From Pseudomonadota bacterium (GTDB taxonomy: Bacteria; Pseudomonadota; Alphaproteobacteria; Rhizobiales; Xanthobacteraceae): a stretch of 5,308 nt of DNA. Below, one piece after another: positions 1 through 5,308 of the stretch; position 1 is the first letter of the stretch; every line of letters begins with the position of its first letter. The translations under genes and the position numbers were made by a program. The stretch lies in contig CAUJKG010000082.1 in NCBI GenBank assembly GCA_963205465.1, forward strand, positions 1-5,308. The letters are read 5' to 3'. The notes beneath the pieces were generated by a model, which saw only the letters and a list, made by a program, of their open reading frames with translations, ran no database searches and was not told where the DNA came from.

Positions 1-1
1 A

Positions 2-499
2 CGACTGCTGCCCACCATTCGCTCGCGCTGCCGCCGCATAGAGATGAAGCCGCTTTCCGTCAGCGAGGTTGCGAGCGCACTGGGCTCGATCGCGCGGGAC
101 AATCCGGAAATCGAGCAGGCGGATATCTCTGCCGCGGCGGAAGCAAGTCAGGGCAGCGTAGGCCGGGCGTTCTCGCTGCTCCATGGCGATGAAGACAACC
201 TCGCCATCCTGAATCTGACGCAACAGTTGCTTGCGCAGCTTCCGGACGTGCCGTCCGGGCAGATCGCAACGCTCGGGGACAAGCTGCGCGGCGACAATCT
301 CGAAGTATTCGCAGAGGCCGTAGGAGACTGGCTTGCCGGAGCGGCAACCGGCGAAGGGGAGCCCGCGCGTCTTGCGCAGTTTGCCGAAGCATGGGACAAG
401 GTCCGCCGCGCCACGGCGACCGCCGAGACCTACAATCTCGACCGTAAGCCCTTGGTGTTTCAGGTCTTTACGATGCTCTCCGAAGCGGCCCGCGGCTGA
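2..499 (+). CDS. holB: DNA polymerase III delta' subunit, C-terminal part (5' end outside window)
   Basis: This is the last 165 residues of the clamp-loader delta' subunit. In the gamma/tau-delta-delta' complex, delta' is the rigid stator that helps load the beta sliding clamp onto primed DNA in the cytoplasm. The frame is open to the left edge: 14 residues precede the first in-window ATG (44) and read LLPTIRSRCRR, the characteristic end of the AAA+ core of delta'/gamma proteins, so the ATG at 44 is internal. Next come the small helical lid region, with SQGSVGRAFSLL (about residues 49-60 of the fragment), and the helical C-terminal oligomerisation domain ending in FTMLSEAARG. The DNA-binding and Walker-like N-terminal half is missing only because the window starts here. 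The stop at 497-499 lies 31 bases before metG. Family knowledge: holB commonly follows tmk, expected just upstream. A related gamma/tau-type ATPase is possible but less likely given this C-terminus and context. Confidence 0.9.
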   Translation, partial: RLLPTIRSRCRRIEMKPLSVSEVASALGSIARDNPEIEQADISAAAEASQGSVGRAFSLLHGDEDNLAILNLTQQLLAQLPDVPSGQIATLGDKLRGDNLEVFAEAVGDWLAGAATGEGEPARLAQFAEAWDKVRRATATAETYNLDRKPLVFQVFTMLSEAARG

Positions 500-515
500 A
501 GCCGTGAAAGAGGCC

Positions 516-520
516 AAGGA
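516..520 (+). promoter_or_regulatory. Ribosome binding site of metG
   Basis: AAGGA lies 10 bases before the ATG at 531, inside the 31-base gap after holB, with a purine-rich GAAAGAGG just upstream. It supports 531 as the metG start over in-frame codons further upstream (first at 333), which would overlap holB by more than 160 bases and add residues unlike any MetG. Confidence 0.6.
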
Positions 521-530
521 ATTTCTTTCA

Positions 531-2090
531 ATGGCTGACAAGCCGCGCTTTTACATCACGACCGCGATTTCCTACCCGAACGGCGCGCCGCATATCGGTC
601 ACGCGTATGAGGCGATTGCGACCGACGCGATCGCCCGCTTCAAGCGCCTTGACGGTTATGATGTCTTCTTCCTGACCGGCGTCGATGAGCACGGCTTGAA
701 GATGACGCAGACGGCGGCCGCGCAAGGGATCACGCCGCGCGAACTTTCGGATCGCAACGCGCCACTGTTCAAGGCCATGTGTGACGGCCTGAACATCTCT
801 TACAGCCGCTTCATTCGCACGACCGAGCCCGCACATTACGAGTCGAGCCAGGCCATCTGGAAGAAGATGGAAGAGGCCGGCGATATTTATCTCGGCACCT
901 ATGCCGGATGGTATTCCGTGCGTGACGAAGCGTTTTACGCGGAGTCGGAGACGACGGTAGGTGAAGATAAAATACGCCGCGGACCGCAAGGCACGCCGGT
1001 CGAATGGACCGAGGAGAAGACCTATTTCTTCCGGCTCTCTCGCTATGGCGAAAAGCTGCTCGCGCACTACCGGGACAATCCAGGCTTCATCATGCCGGAG
1101 ACGCGCCGCAACGAAGTCGAGAGCTTCGTGAAGGCAGGGCTCCAGGACCTTTCGATCTCGCGCACCACCTTGACGTGGGGCGTGCCCGTTCCCGGTGCGC
1201 CGGGTCATGTGATGTATGTCTGGGTCGATGCCTTGACCAACTACATCACCGGCGTTGGCTATCCCGACATCAATGCGGAAAACTTCAAGAAGTATTGGCC
1301 GGCCGACATCCACGTCATCGGCAAGGATATCGTTCGCTTTCACGCGGTTTACTGGCCGGCGTTCTTGATGTCGGCAGGGATAGCGCTGCCGAAGAGCGTG
1401 CATGGCCACGGCTTCTTGTTGAACCGCGGCGAGAAGATGTCGAAGACGCTCGGCAACGTTGTCGATCCCATGGACATGGCTTCGCATTACGGCGTCGATC
1501 AGATCCGCTACTTCTTCCTGCGCGAGGTGCCGTTCGGTCAGGACGGCAGCTACAGCCACGAAGCCATCGTGAACCGCACCAACGCCGATCTTGCCAACAA
1601 CCTCGGCAATCTCGCGCAGCGCTCGCTCTCGATGATCGCGAAGAACTGCGCCGCGCAGGTGCCGCAGCCGGGCGCGCTTTCGGACGCCGATCAGGCCATT
1701 CTCGCCGCGACCGATGCCTTGCTCGCGCAGGCCCGCGACTACATGAAGACGCAGCAACTGCATCTCGTGCTGCAGGCAGTATGGTCGGTCGTCGCCGACG
1801 CGAACCAGTATTTCGCCGCAAGTGCGCCATGGGAGCTTCGCAAGAGCGATCCGGCGAAGATGGCGACCGTACTCTGGTGCACGGCGGAAGTCGTCCGTCA
1901 GGTCGCGATCCTCGCGCAACCCTTCGTGCCGGCGGGCGCCGCAAAACTGCTCGATCTTCTTGCCGTGCCGGAAGCTGCACGTGATTTCGCTTCGCTCGGT
2001 GAAAGCGGCCGTCTCAAGGCTGGCACGCCGCTGCCCGCGCCCAGCGGTATTTTTCCACGCTATGTCGATCCGGAAGAGGGCAAGGCCTGA
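531..2090 (+). CDS. metG: Methionyl-tRNA synthetase, zinc-less alphaproteobacterial/mitochondrial-like type
   Basis: This class I aminoacyl-tRNA synthetase charges tRNA-Met and initiator tRNA with methionine using ATP; it acts in the cytoplasm and is essential. The product has 519 residues. Its N-terminus, MADKPRFYITTAISYPNG, starts as expected for the family. The catalytic Rossmann fold shows HIGH (21-24), GVDEHG (50-55), the methionine-pocket region around MYVWVDALTNY, and KMSKT (302-306, the KMSKS loop). The helical anticodon-binding domain carries NLAQR (360-364) and APW (W434), which match the anticodon-contacting Asn, Arg and Trp of the E. coli enzyme. The connective-peptide insert has WYSVRDEAFY where zinc-binding enzymes have a CxxC knuckle, so no zinc site is visible there (see findings). 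The protein ends soon after the anticodon domain, with no C-terminal Trbp111-like tRNA-binding domain, as is usual for the roughly 510-520-residue form. The gap to tatD is only 3 bases, so translation is probably coupled. Confidence 0.98.
   Translation: MADKPRFYITTAISYPNGAPHIGHAYEAIATDAIARFKRLDGYDVFFLTGVDEHGLKMTQTAAAQGITPRELSDRNAPLFKAMCDGLNISYSRFIRTTEPAHYESSQAIWKKMEEAGDIYLGTYAGWYSVRDEAFYAESETTVGEDKIRRGPQGTPVEWTEEKTYFFRLSRYGEKLLAHYRDNPGFIMPETRRNEVESFVKAGLQDLSISRTTLTWGVPVPGAPGHVMYVWVDALTNYITGVGYPDINAENFKKYWPADIHVIGKDIVRFHAVYWPAFLMSAGIALPKSVHGHGFLLNRGEKMSKTLGNVVDPMDMASHYGVDQIRYFFLREVPFGQDGSYSHEAIVNRTNADLANNLGNLAQRSLSMIAKNCAAQVPQPGALSDADQAILAATDALLAQARDYMKTQQLHLVLQAVWSVVADANQYFAASAPWELRKSDPAKMATVLWCTAEVVRQVAILAQPFVPAGAAKLLDLLAVPEAARDFASLGESGRLKAGTPLPAPSGIFPRYVDPEEGKA
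2082..2085 (+). promoter_or_regulatory. Ribosome binding site of tatD, inside the end of metG
   Basis: AAGG lies 8 bases before the tatD ATG (2094), within the last codons of metG; GAGGG at 2076-2080 is a second, more distant purine tract. Because ribosomes finishing metG cover this site, tatD is probably translated by coupling or re-initiation across the 3-base gap. Confidence 0.5.
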
Positions 2091-2093
2091 ACC

Positions 2094-2876
2094 ATGCTGG
2101 TCGACAGCCACTGCCATCTCGACTTTCCCGATTTCGCCGCCGAGCGGGATGCGATCGTGGAGCGGGCGCGCGCGGAGGGCGTCGAGCTGCTGGTTACGAT
2201 CAGCACGCGGGTTCATAAATTCCCGGAAATCCGCGCCATCGCCGAAAACTACGAGAACGTGTTCTGTTCGGTCGGCACCCATCCGCATCACGCCGACAAG
2301 GAGCCCGAGATCACGACTGCCGATCTCGTGAAACTGACAGATCATCCGAAGGTGGTTGCAATCGGAGAGGCCGGGCTCGACTACTTCCGCAACAACAGCT
2401 CGGTCGCGGGACAGGAGCAGGGCTTCCGCCGCCACATCGCGGCCGCGCGGGAAACCGGGCTGCCGCTCGTGATCCACGCGCGCGAAGCCGACAACGATGT
2501 CGCCCGCATTCTCGAGGAAGAGTCGGCCAAAGGCGCATTTCCCTTCGTCCTGCACTGCTTCACCGGCGGCGAGGATCTCGCGCGGCGCGGCATCGCGCTG
2601 GGCGGTTACGTTTCCTTCTCCGGCGTGATTTCCTTTAAGAAGAACGACGGCTTGCGGGCCATCGCGGCCGGGATTCCGCGAGATCGGATTCTTGTCGAAA
2701 CCGATGCACCGTTTCTGGCGCCGGAGCCTTATCGCGGAAAGCGCAACGAGCCGGCTTTCGTCACCCATACTGCGAAAGCACTGGCTGCCGCGCGCAACAC
2801 CGATACCGCGACGATCGCACAGCAGACCACGGATAATTTCTTCCGCCTCTTCTCGAAGGTCCCGAAGCCAGCGTAA
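2094..2876 (+). CDS. tatD: TatD family metal-dependent deoxyribonuclease/hydrolase
   Basis: This 260-residue TIM-barrel hydrolase of the amidohydrolase superfamily has the normal length for TatD/YcfH proteins. Family members are Mg-dependent 3'-5' exonucleases on DNA and RNA in the cytoplasm, linked to DNA repair and clean-up; some have been given other roles, so the exact substrate is inferred. All expected metal and active-site motifs are present: DSHCHLD (H6, H8), GTHPHHA (61-67), GEAGLDYF (E92), VIHARE (H128), LHCFTGG (H154) and VETDAPFLAP (D204). PYRGKRNEP (212-220) is the conserved loop following the last metal ligand. The ATG follows the metG stop by 3 bases, and the first codons already carry the HxH motif, which fixes the start. 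E. coli has the similar order tmk-holB-ycfH, so the link to holB is old; the alphaproteobacterial version has metG inserted between them. I would not assign it to ycfH, yjjV or tatD proper without a tree. Confidence 0.95.
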   Translation: MLVDSHCHLDFPDFAAERDAIVERARAEGVELLVTISTRVHKFPEIRAIAENYENVFCSVGTHPHHADKEPEITTADLVKLTDHPKVVAIGEAGLDYFRNNSSVAGQEQGFRRHIAAARETGLPLVIHAREADNDVARILEEESAKGAFPFVLHCFTGGEDLARRGIALGGYVSFSGVISFKKNDGLRAIAAGIPRDRILVETDAPFLAPEPYRGKRNEPAFVTHTAKALAAARNTDTATIAQQTTDNFFRLFSKVPKPA

Positions 2877-2889
2877 ACTCGGGCTTGGA

Positions 2890-3690
2890 ATGACCTATAC
2901 CTTCACCATCCTTGGCTGCGGCTCATCTGGCGGGGTTCCTCGCGTCGGTCAGGGCTGGGGGGCCTGCAATCCCGACAATCCGAAAAATCGCCGCCGGCGC
3001 TGCTCGCTGCTGGTAGAGCGCCAGAGCAACGGCGGACAGACCACGGTCCTGATCGACACCTCGCCCGATCTTCGCGAGCAGTTGCTCGACGCCAACGTGA
3101 ATGCCATCGACGCCGTGCTCTATTCGCATGACCACGCCGACCATACCCACGGTATCGACGATCTCCGGCCGCTCGCGCTGGTGCAGCGAAAACGGATCGA
3201 CGTCTATGCCGACGAGACGACCTCGAAACTCCTCCACAGCCGCTTCGGCTATTGTTTCGAGACGCCGCTCGGCAGCGACTATCCGCCGATCCTGCAAGAA
3301 CACCGCATGCGGGAAGGCCGCGAGGTCACCGTATCGGGGGCGGGCGGCGACATCACCGCACTGCCGTTTCCGATGCAGCATGGTTCGACGCGGGCTTTGG
3401 GTTTCCGGATCGGCAAGATCGCCTATTCCTGCGACGTGAACGACCTGCCGCCGGAAAGCCTCTCTGCGCTGGAGGACCTGGACCTCTGGATCGTGGATGC
3501 GCTCCGCTATCGGGTGCACCCCAGTCACTTCTCAGTCGAGGAGACGCTGGGCTGGATCGAGCGCCTCAAGCCCAGACGCGCGGTGCTGACGAACCTGCAT
3601 ACGGACCTTGATTACGAAGAGTTGCGCGCCAAGCTGCCGGATCATGTGACGCCCGCTTTTGATGGGATGATTATCTCGACAGATCAATAG
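2890..3690 (+). CDS. PhnP-like metallo-beta-lactamase-fold hydrolase (COG1235 type)
   Basis: This 266-residue cytoplasmic MBL-fold protein is most similar to the PhnP/RNase Z-like phosphodiesterase group. The N-terminus TFTILGCGSSGGVPRVGQGW is typical of that group. Two-metal ligands are visible: SHDHADH (H80, H82, D84, H85), H164 in PMQHG, D182 in YSCDVND, and H237 in LTNLHTD. The C-terminal AFDGMIIS resembles the FDGM end of E. coli PhnP. PhnP splits ribosyl cyclic phosphate in phosphonate use, but no phn gene is nearby and the CxCxxC structural zinc cluster is missing, so a general cyclic-phosphate or nucleic-acid phosphodiesterase role is more likely; the substrate is unknown. The start at 2890 is chosen because homology begins there; the longer in-frame option from 2692 would lie inside tatD. 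The gap to tatD is 13 bases, with only a weak ribosome site (CTCGGG, about 6 bases upstream), suggesting coupled translation. It appears to be the last gene of the operon. Confidence 0.93.
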   Translation: MTYTFTILGCGSSGGVPRVGQGWGACNPDNPKNRRRRCSLLVERQSNGGQTTVLIDTSPDLREQLLDANVNAIDAVLYSHDHADHTHGIDDLRPLALVQRKRIDVYADETTSKLLHSRFGYCFETPLGSDYPPILQEHRMREGREVTVSGAGGDITALPFPMQHGSTRALGFRIGKIAYSCDVNDLPPESLSALEDLDLWIVDALRYRVHPSHFSVEETLGWIERLKPRRAVLTNLHTDLDYEELRAKLPDHVTPAFDGMIISTDQ

Positions 3691-3698
3691 ATTGTCGA
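3676..3698. repeat. Short inverted repeat over the stop codon of the MBL-fold gene
   Basis: TCGACA (3676-3681) is the exact reverse complement of TGTCGA (3693-3698), leaving an 11-base loop that contains the TAG stop (3688-3690). A hairpin here could mark the 3' end of the operon transcript, but no T-run follows, so it is not a canonical intrinsic terminator. A 6-base stem can arise by chance. Confidence 0.3.
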
Positions 3699-3775
3699 AG
3701 TATAATACAGCGCGAATAGATTAGGCGATTTCTCATAGAAAGTAGCATCCGATAATCGCCGGAATACATTGATAT
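3691..3775. other. AT-rich convergent intergenic gap
   Basis: These 85 bases separate the end of the operon from the end of the oppositely oriented diguanylate cyclase gene, so neither gene's promoter is expected here. I count 32 G or C of 85, far below the flanking genes. The gap holds short inverted repeats (listed separately) and TATAAT at 3701-3706, and no open reading frame of useful size. Its likely job is ending transcription from both sides. Confidence 0.7.
3724..3760. terminator. Inverted repeat, possible weak bidirectional terminator
   Basis: GGCGATT (3724-3730) pairs perfectly with AATCGCC (3754-3760) across a 23-base loop, between two convergent genes where transcription must end from both directions. 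Against a true intrinsic terminator: the loop is long and there is no run of T on either strand after the stem. Termination may be Rho-dependent instead. The terminator role is inferred from position only. Confidence 0.25.
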
Positions 3776-5308
3776 TCAATAGTTATTTCTGTCGTATCCA
3801 ATCAGATCGAGCCCGGTCCAGTGCCCCTCGAGGAGATCGGGATGATCGGACATGCCGTCCGATACGAGTGACGGCGCCTGATCGATGACCCGGTTTCTGC
3901 CGGTTCGCTTGGCTTCGTAAAGCGCCGCATCCGCAATTACGAGGGCCCCTGCGAGCGTCTCCGCATCCTCCGGCACCACGGCGACCCCGATGCTTGCGCC
4001 GACCGGAAATAGGTTGCCGTCGATATCGACCGGCTCGCGAAGCGCGTTGCGGATCTCGTCGCCAAAGGCTCGCGCCGAGGCTCTCGGGTCGGCAGCACCT
4101 GGAAGCGCGATCAGCGCGACGAATTCGTCGCCGCCTAGCCGCGCAACCATGGCCCGGTCGCTGGCAACCGCAGCAATGCGCCGCGCCACCGCAGCCAGCA
4201 CCTTGTCACCCATGGCATGCCCGAAGACATCGTTGACCGGCTTGAAGCCGTCGAGATCGATCGCAAGCAAGGCTTCCGGAATGAGGTTGCCGCGCTTGTC
4301 GCGCTCGGTACCGCGCGTAAGCATCTGGCGTTCCAGATACCGGCGGTTCGGCAGCCCGGTAAGCCGGTCCAGATAGGCGAGGCGCTCGAACTCCGCGATC
4401 ATGGAGTTGAAGCTTGCGGCAAGGTCGTGCAGTTCGCTCGCCACGCGCGGTGACAGATTCACGCGCGTGCCCATGCGGCCGGCTTTCAGGCGCAACGCGG
4501 TCGCGTTGAGCGTCCGGACGCCACGGAGCACGCTGAACTCGGCAACGGTCAGCGCGAGGCCGATCGAGCCTGCTGCGACCAGCAGGAGCCACGCCAGATC
4601 GATCCAGAAACGCTGCTGAATCGGCCCCAGCACGATGTTGCGATCGAGCGAAACAGCGACGGTGAGCTGCATGTCCTTCACATGCGCGATGCCATAAATC
4701 CGGTCGATCCCTTCGTCGTGAAACTCCAACACCGGAACAGCGGCGGTGACGAGACGTTGCAGGGTTGCATCGCTGGTTCCGGTTTCGGTGATGCTGGTCA
4801 CGCCGGAATTTCGCACATGGCGCGAGACCAGTCCGCCGTCGCGATTCATGACGAGCACCAGCCCCTGATAACGCTGCTGTGCGGCGTTCGCGACGGCAGG
4901 CAGCCAGTTCATTTCGACGCCGATCACCACGACATTGGCAATTTCGCCGGCCGCGTTCCGAATGGGCATGGCCATCGCAACCACGGGCTGCTTGGTAACT
5001 CGTCCGATGATCGCCGCGCTGACCGTAAACTCTCCCGTGCGCAGCGTTTCCTTGAAGTAAGTGCGGTCCGCGAAATTCATTCCCCGCGCAGGCAGGCGAC
5101 TTCCGCAAAGACCCACACCCGATTTGTCCACAAGAAAAATCGACGAAGCCCAGGATGCCTTGGCGTTGATGTTTGACAGCAAACCATCGCAATCGGGCCG
5201 GCTGGCGATAGCCGGAATGTGCTTGATCGCTTCAGCAAGCCCACGGGCGTTCAGCACGAGGTTATGTTGCTGACTGGCGGCGGATTGCGCCAGCGACGCC
5301 GCAAATTC
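3776..5308 (-). CDS. Membrane diguanylate cyclase with double-Cache sensor, HAMP and GGDEF (N-terminus outside window)
   Basis: This is a receptor-type enzyme predicted to make cyclic di-GMP from two GTP in response to a periplasmic signal. Visible residues number 510, counted from the right edge. Residues 1 to about 222 look like a double-Cache sensor (DRTYFKETLRTGEF, KQPVVAMAMPIRN, VVVIGVEMNW). A transmembrane helix spans about 236-258 (LAWLLLVAAGSIGLALTV), followed by HAMP at about 259-310 and GGDEF at about 311-475. Catalytic motifs are intact: DRLTGLPNR (314-322), IDLDGFKPVND (350-360, metal D351) and RLGGDEF (GGDEF 392-396). The inhibitory RxxD site reads SDRA, so it is absent. No EAL domain follows, only a tail of about 33 residues. 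The GTG at 5255-5257 is not the start: 17 more open codons precede it up to the edge, and the first membrane helix that should anchor the sensor is still missing. The gene is convergent with the metG operon, so it is regulated separately. The ligand is unknown. Confidence 0.93.
   Translation of the reverse strand, partial: EFAASLAQSAASQQHNLVLNARGLAEAIKHIPAIASRPDCDGLLSNINAKASWASSIFLVDKSGVGLCGSRLPARGMNFADRTYFKETLRTGEFTVSAAIIGRVTKQPVVAMAMPIRNAAGEIANVVVIGVEMNWLPAVANAAQQRYQGLVLVMNRDGGLVSRHVRNSGVTSITETGTSDATLQRLVTAAVPVLEFHDEGIDRIYGIAHVKDMQLTVAVSLDRNIVLGPIQQRFWIDLAWLLLVAAGSIGLALTVAEFSVLRGVRTLNATALRLKAGRMGTRVNLSPRVASELHDLAASFNSMIAEFERLAYLDRLTGLPNRRYLERQMLTRGTERDKRGNLIPEALLAIDLDGFKPVNDVFGHAMGDKVLAAVARRIAAVASDRAMVARLGGDEFVALIALPGAADPRASARAFGDEIRNALREPVDIDGNLFPVGASIGVAVVPEDAETLAGALVIADAALYEAKRTGRNRVIDQAPSLVSDGMSDHPDLLEGHWTGLDLIGYDRNNY

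Noticed and set aside
333..530. Longer N-terminal version of MetG starting inside holB
   Set aside because: The extra residues are a frame-shifted reading of holB, rich in Arg and Pro, and MetG homology begins exactly at the ATG at 531, which has its own ribosome binding site.
528..2768. A 746-codon open reading frame on the minus strand, antisense to metG and most of tatD
   Set aside because: Its codons lie exactly opposite sense codons, and metG and tatD share the same phase. It stays open simply because the sense genes avoid TTA, CTA and TCA codons, which are rare in GC-rich genomes. The translation is Arg/Gly/Asp/His-rich with no recognisable domain.
2692..2889. Longer N-terminal version of the MBL-fold protein starting inside tatD
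   Set aside because: The added residues are an out-of-frame reading of tatD (Arg/Ser-rich); the family's N-terminal beta strand starts at the ATG at 2890.
4206..5192. Further long open frames overlapping the cyclase gene on both strands (for example 4206-5192 minus and 4682-5176 plus)
   Set aside because: They are GC-driven shadow frames with biased Arg/Ala/Gly composition, no domain and no ribosome site, while the GGDEF frame is unambiguous.
5255..5257. GTG as start codon of the diguanylate cyclase
   Set aside because: The frame continues open for 17 codons to the window edge with plausible helical sensor sequence (SLAQSAASQQHNLVLNARG), and the needed N-terminal membrane helix would be lost with this start.
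1..5308. Possible novel defence, mobile or secondary-metabolism system
   Set aside because: All coding space is explained by recognisable housekeeping and signalling families. There are no transposase, integrase, direct-repeat array or tRNA-linked attachment signs, and the coding sequence looks even in composition.

Overview
The window looks like ordinary chromosomal core sequence from a GC-rich alphaproteobacterium, most likely of the Rhizobiales (Bradyrhizobium/Rhodopseudomonas/Afipia-like relatives). Three things suggest this: the high GC of the coding sequence (38 of the first 60 bases are G or C), the gene order holB - metG - tatD - metallo-beta-lactamase-fold hydrolase, which I recall as typical of alphaproteobacteria, and the protein types themselves, including a zinc-less methionyl-tRNA synthetase of the mitochondrial/alphaproteobacterial kind. 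The assignment rests on protein character and synteny from memory, not on a search.

Left part (1-3690, + strand): four genes run in one direction with gaps of 31, 3 and 13 bases, and so very likely form one transcription unit. They are the 3' end of holB (clamp-loader delta' subunit, start off the left edge), metG (methionyl-tRNA synthetase), tatD (metal-dependent DNase/hydrolase) and a PhnP-like metallo-beta-lactamase-fold hydrolase. In related genomes tmk usually sits just upstream of holB, so the operon probably starts outside the window. The shared theme is information processing: replication, translation, and nuclease or phosphodiesterase housekeeping.

Middle (3691-3775): an 85-base convergent gap, AT-rich (32 of 85 bases G or C) and clearly different from its surroundings. 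It holds, or overlaps, several short inverted repeats and a perfect TATAAT hexamer, but no convincing canonical terminator.

Right part (3776-5308, - strand): one long reading frame, open through the right edge, encoding a membrane-bound diguanylate cyclase with a periplasmic double-Cache sensor, one visible transmembrane helix, HAMP and GGDEF. The N-terminus, including the expected first membrane helix, and the promoter lie outside the window. The gene converges on the operon and is functionally separate from it.

I found no mobile element, CRISPR array, tRNA or rRNA, and no sign of a new multi-gene system. The points worth a second look are modest: loss of metal-site residues in MetG and the PhnP-like protein, a diguanylate cyclase without the usual inhibitory site, and the structured AT-rich gap.
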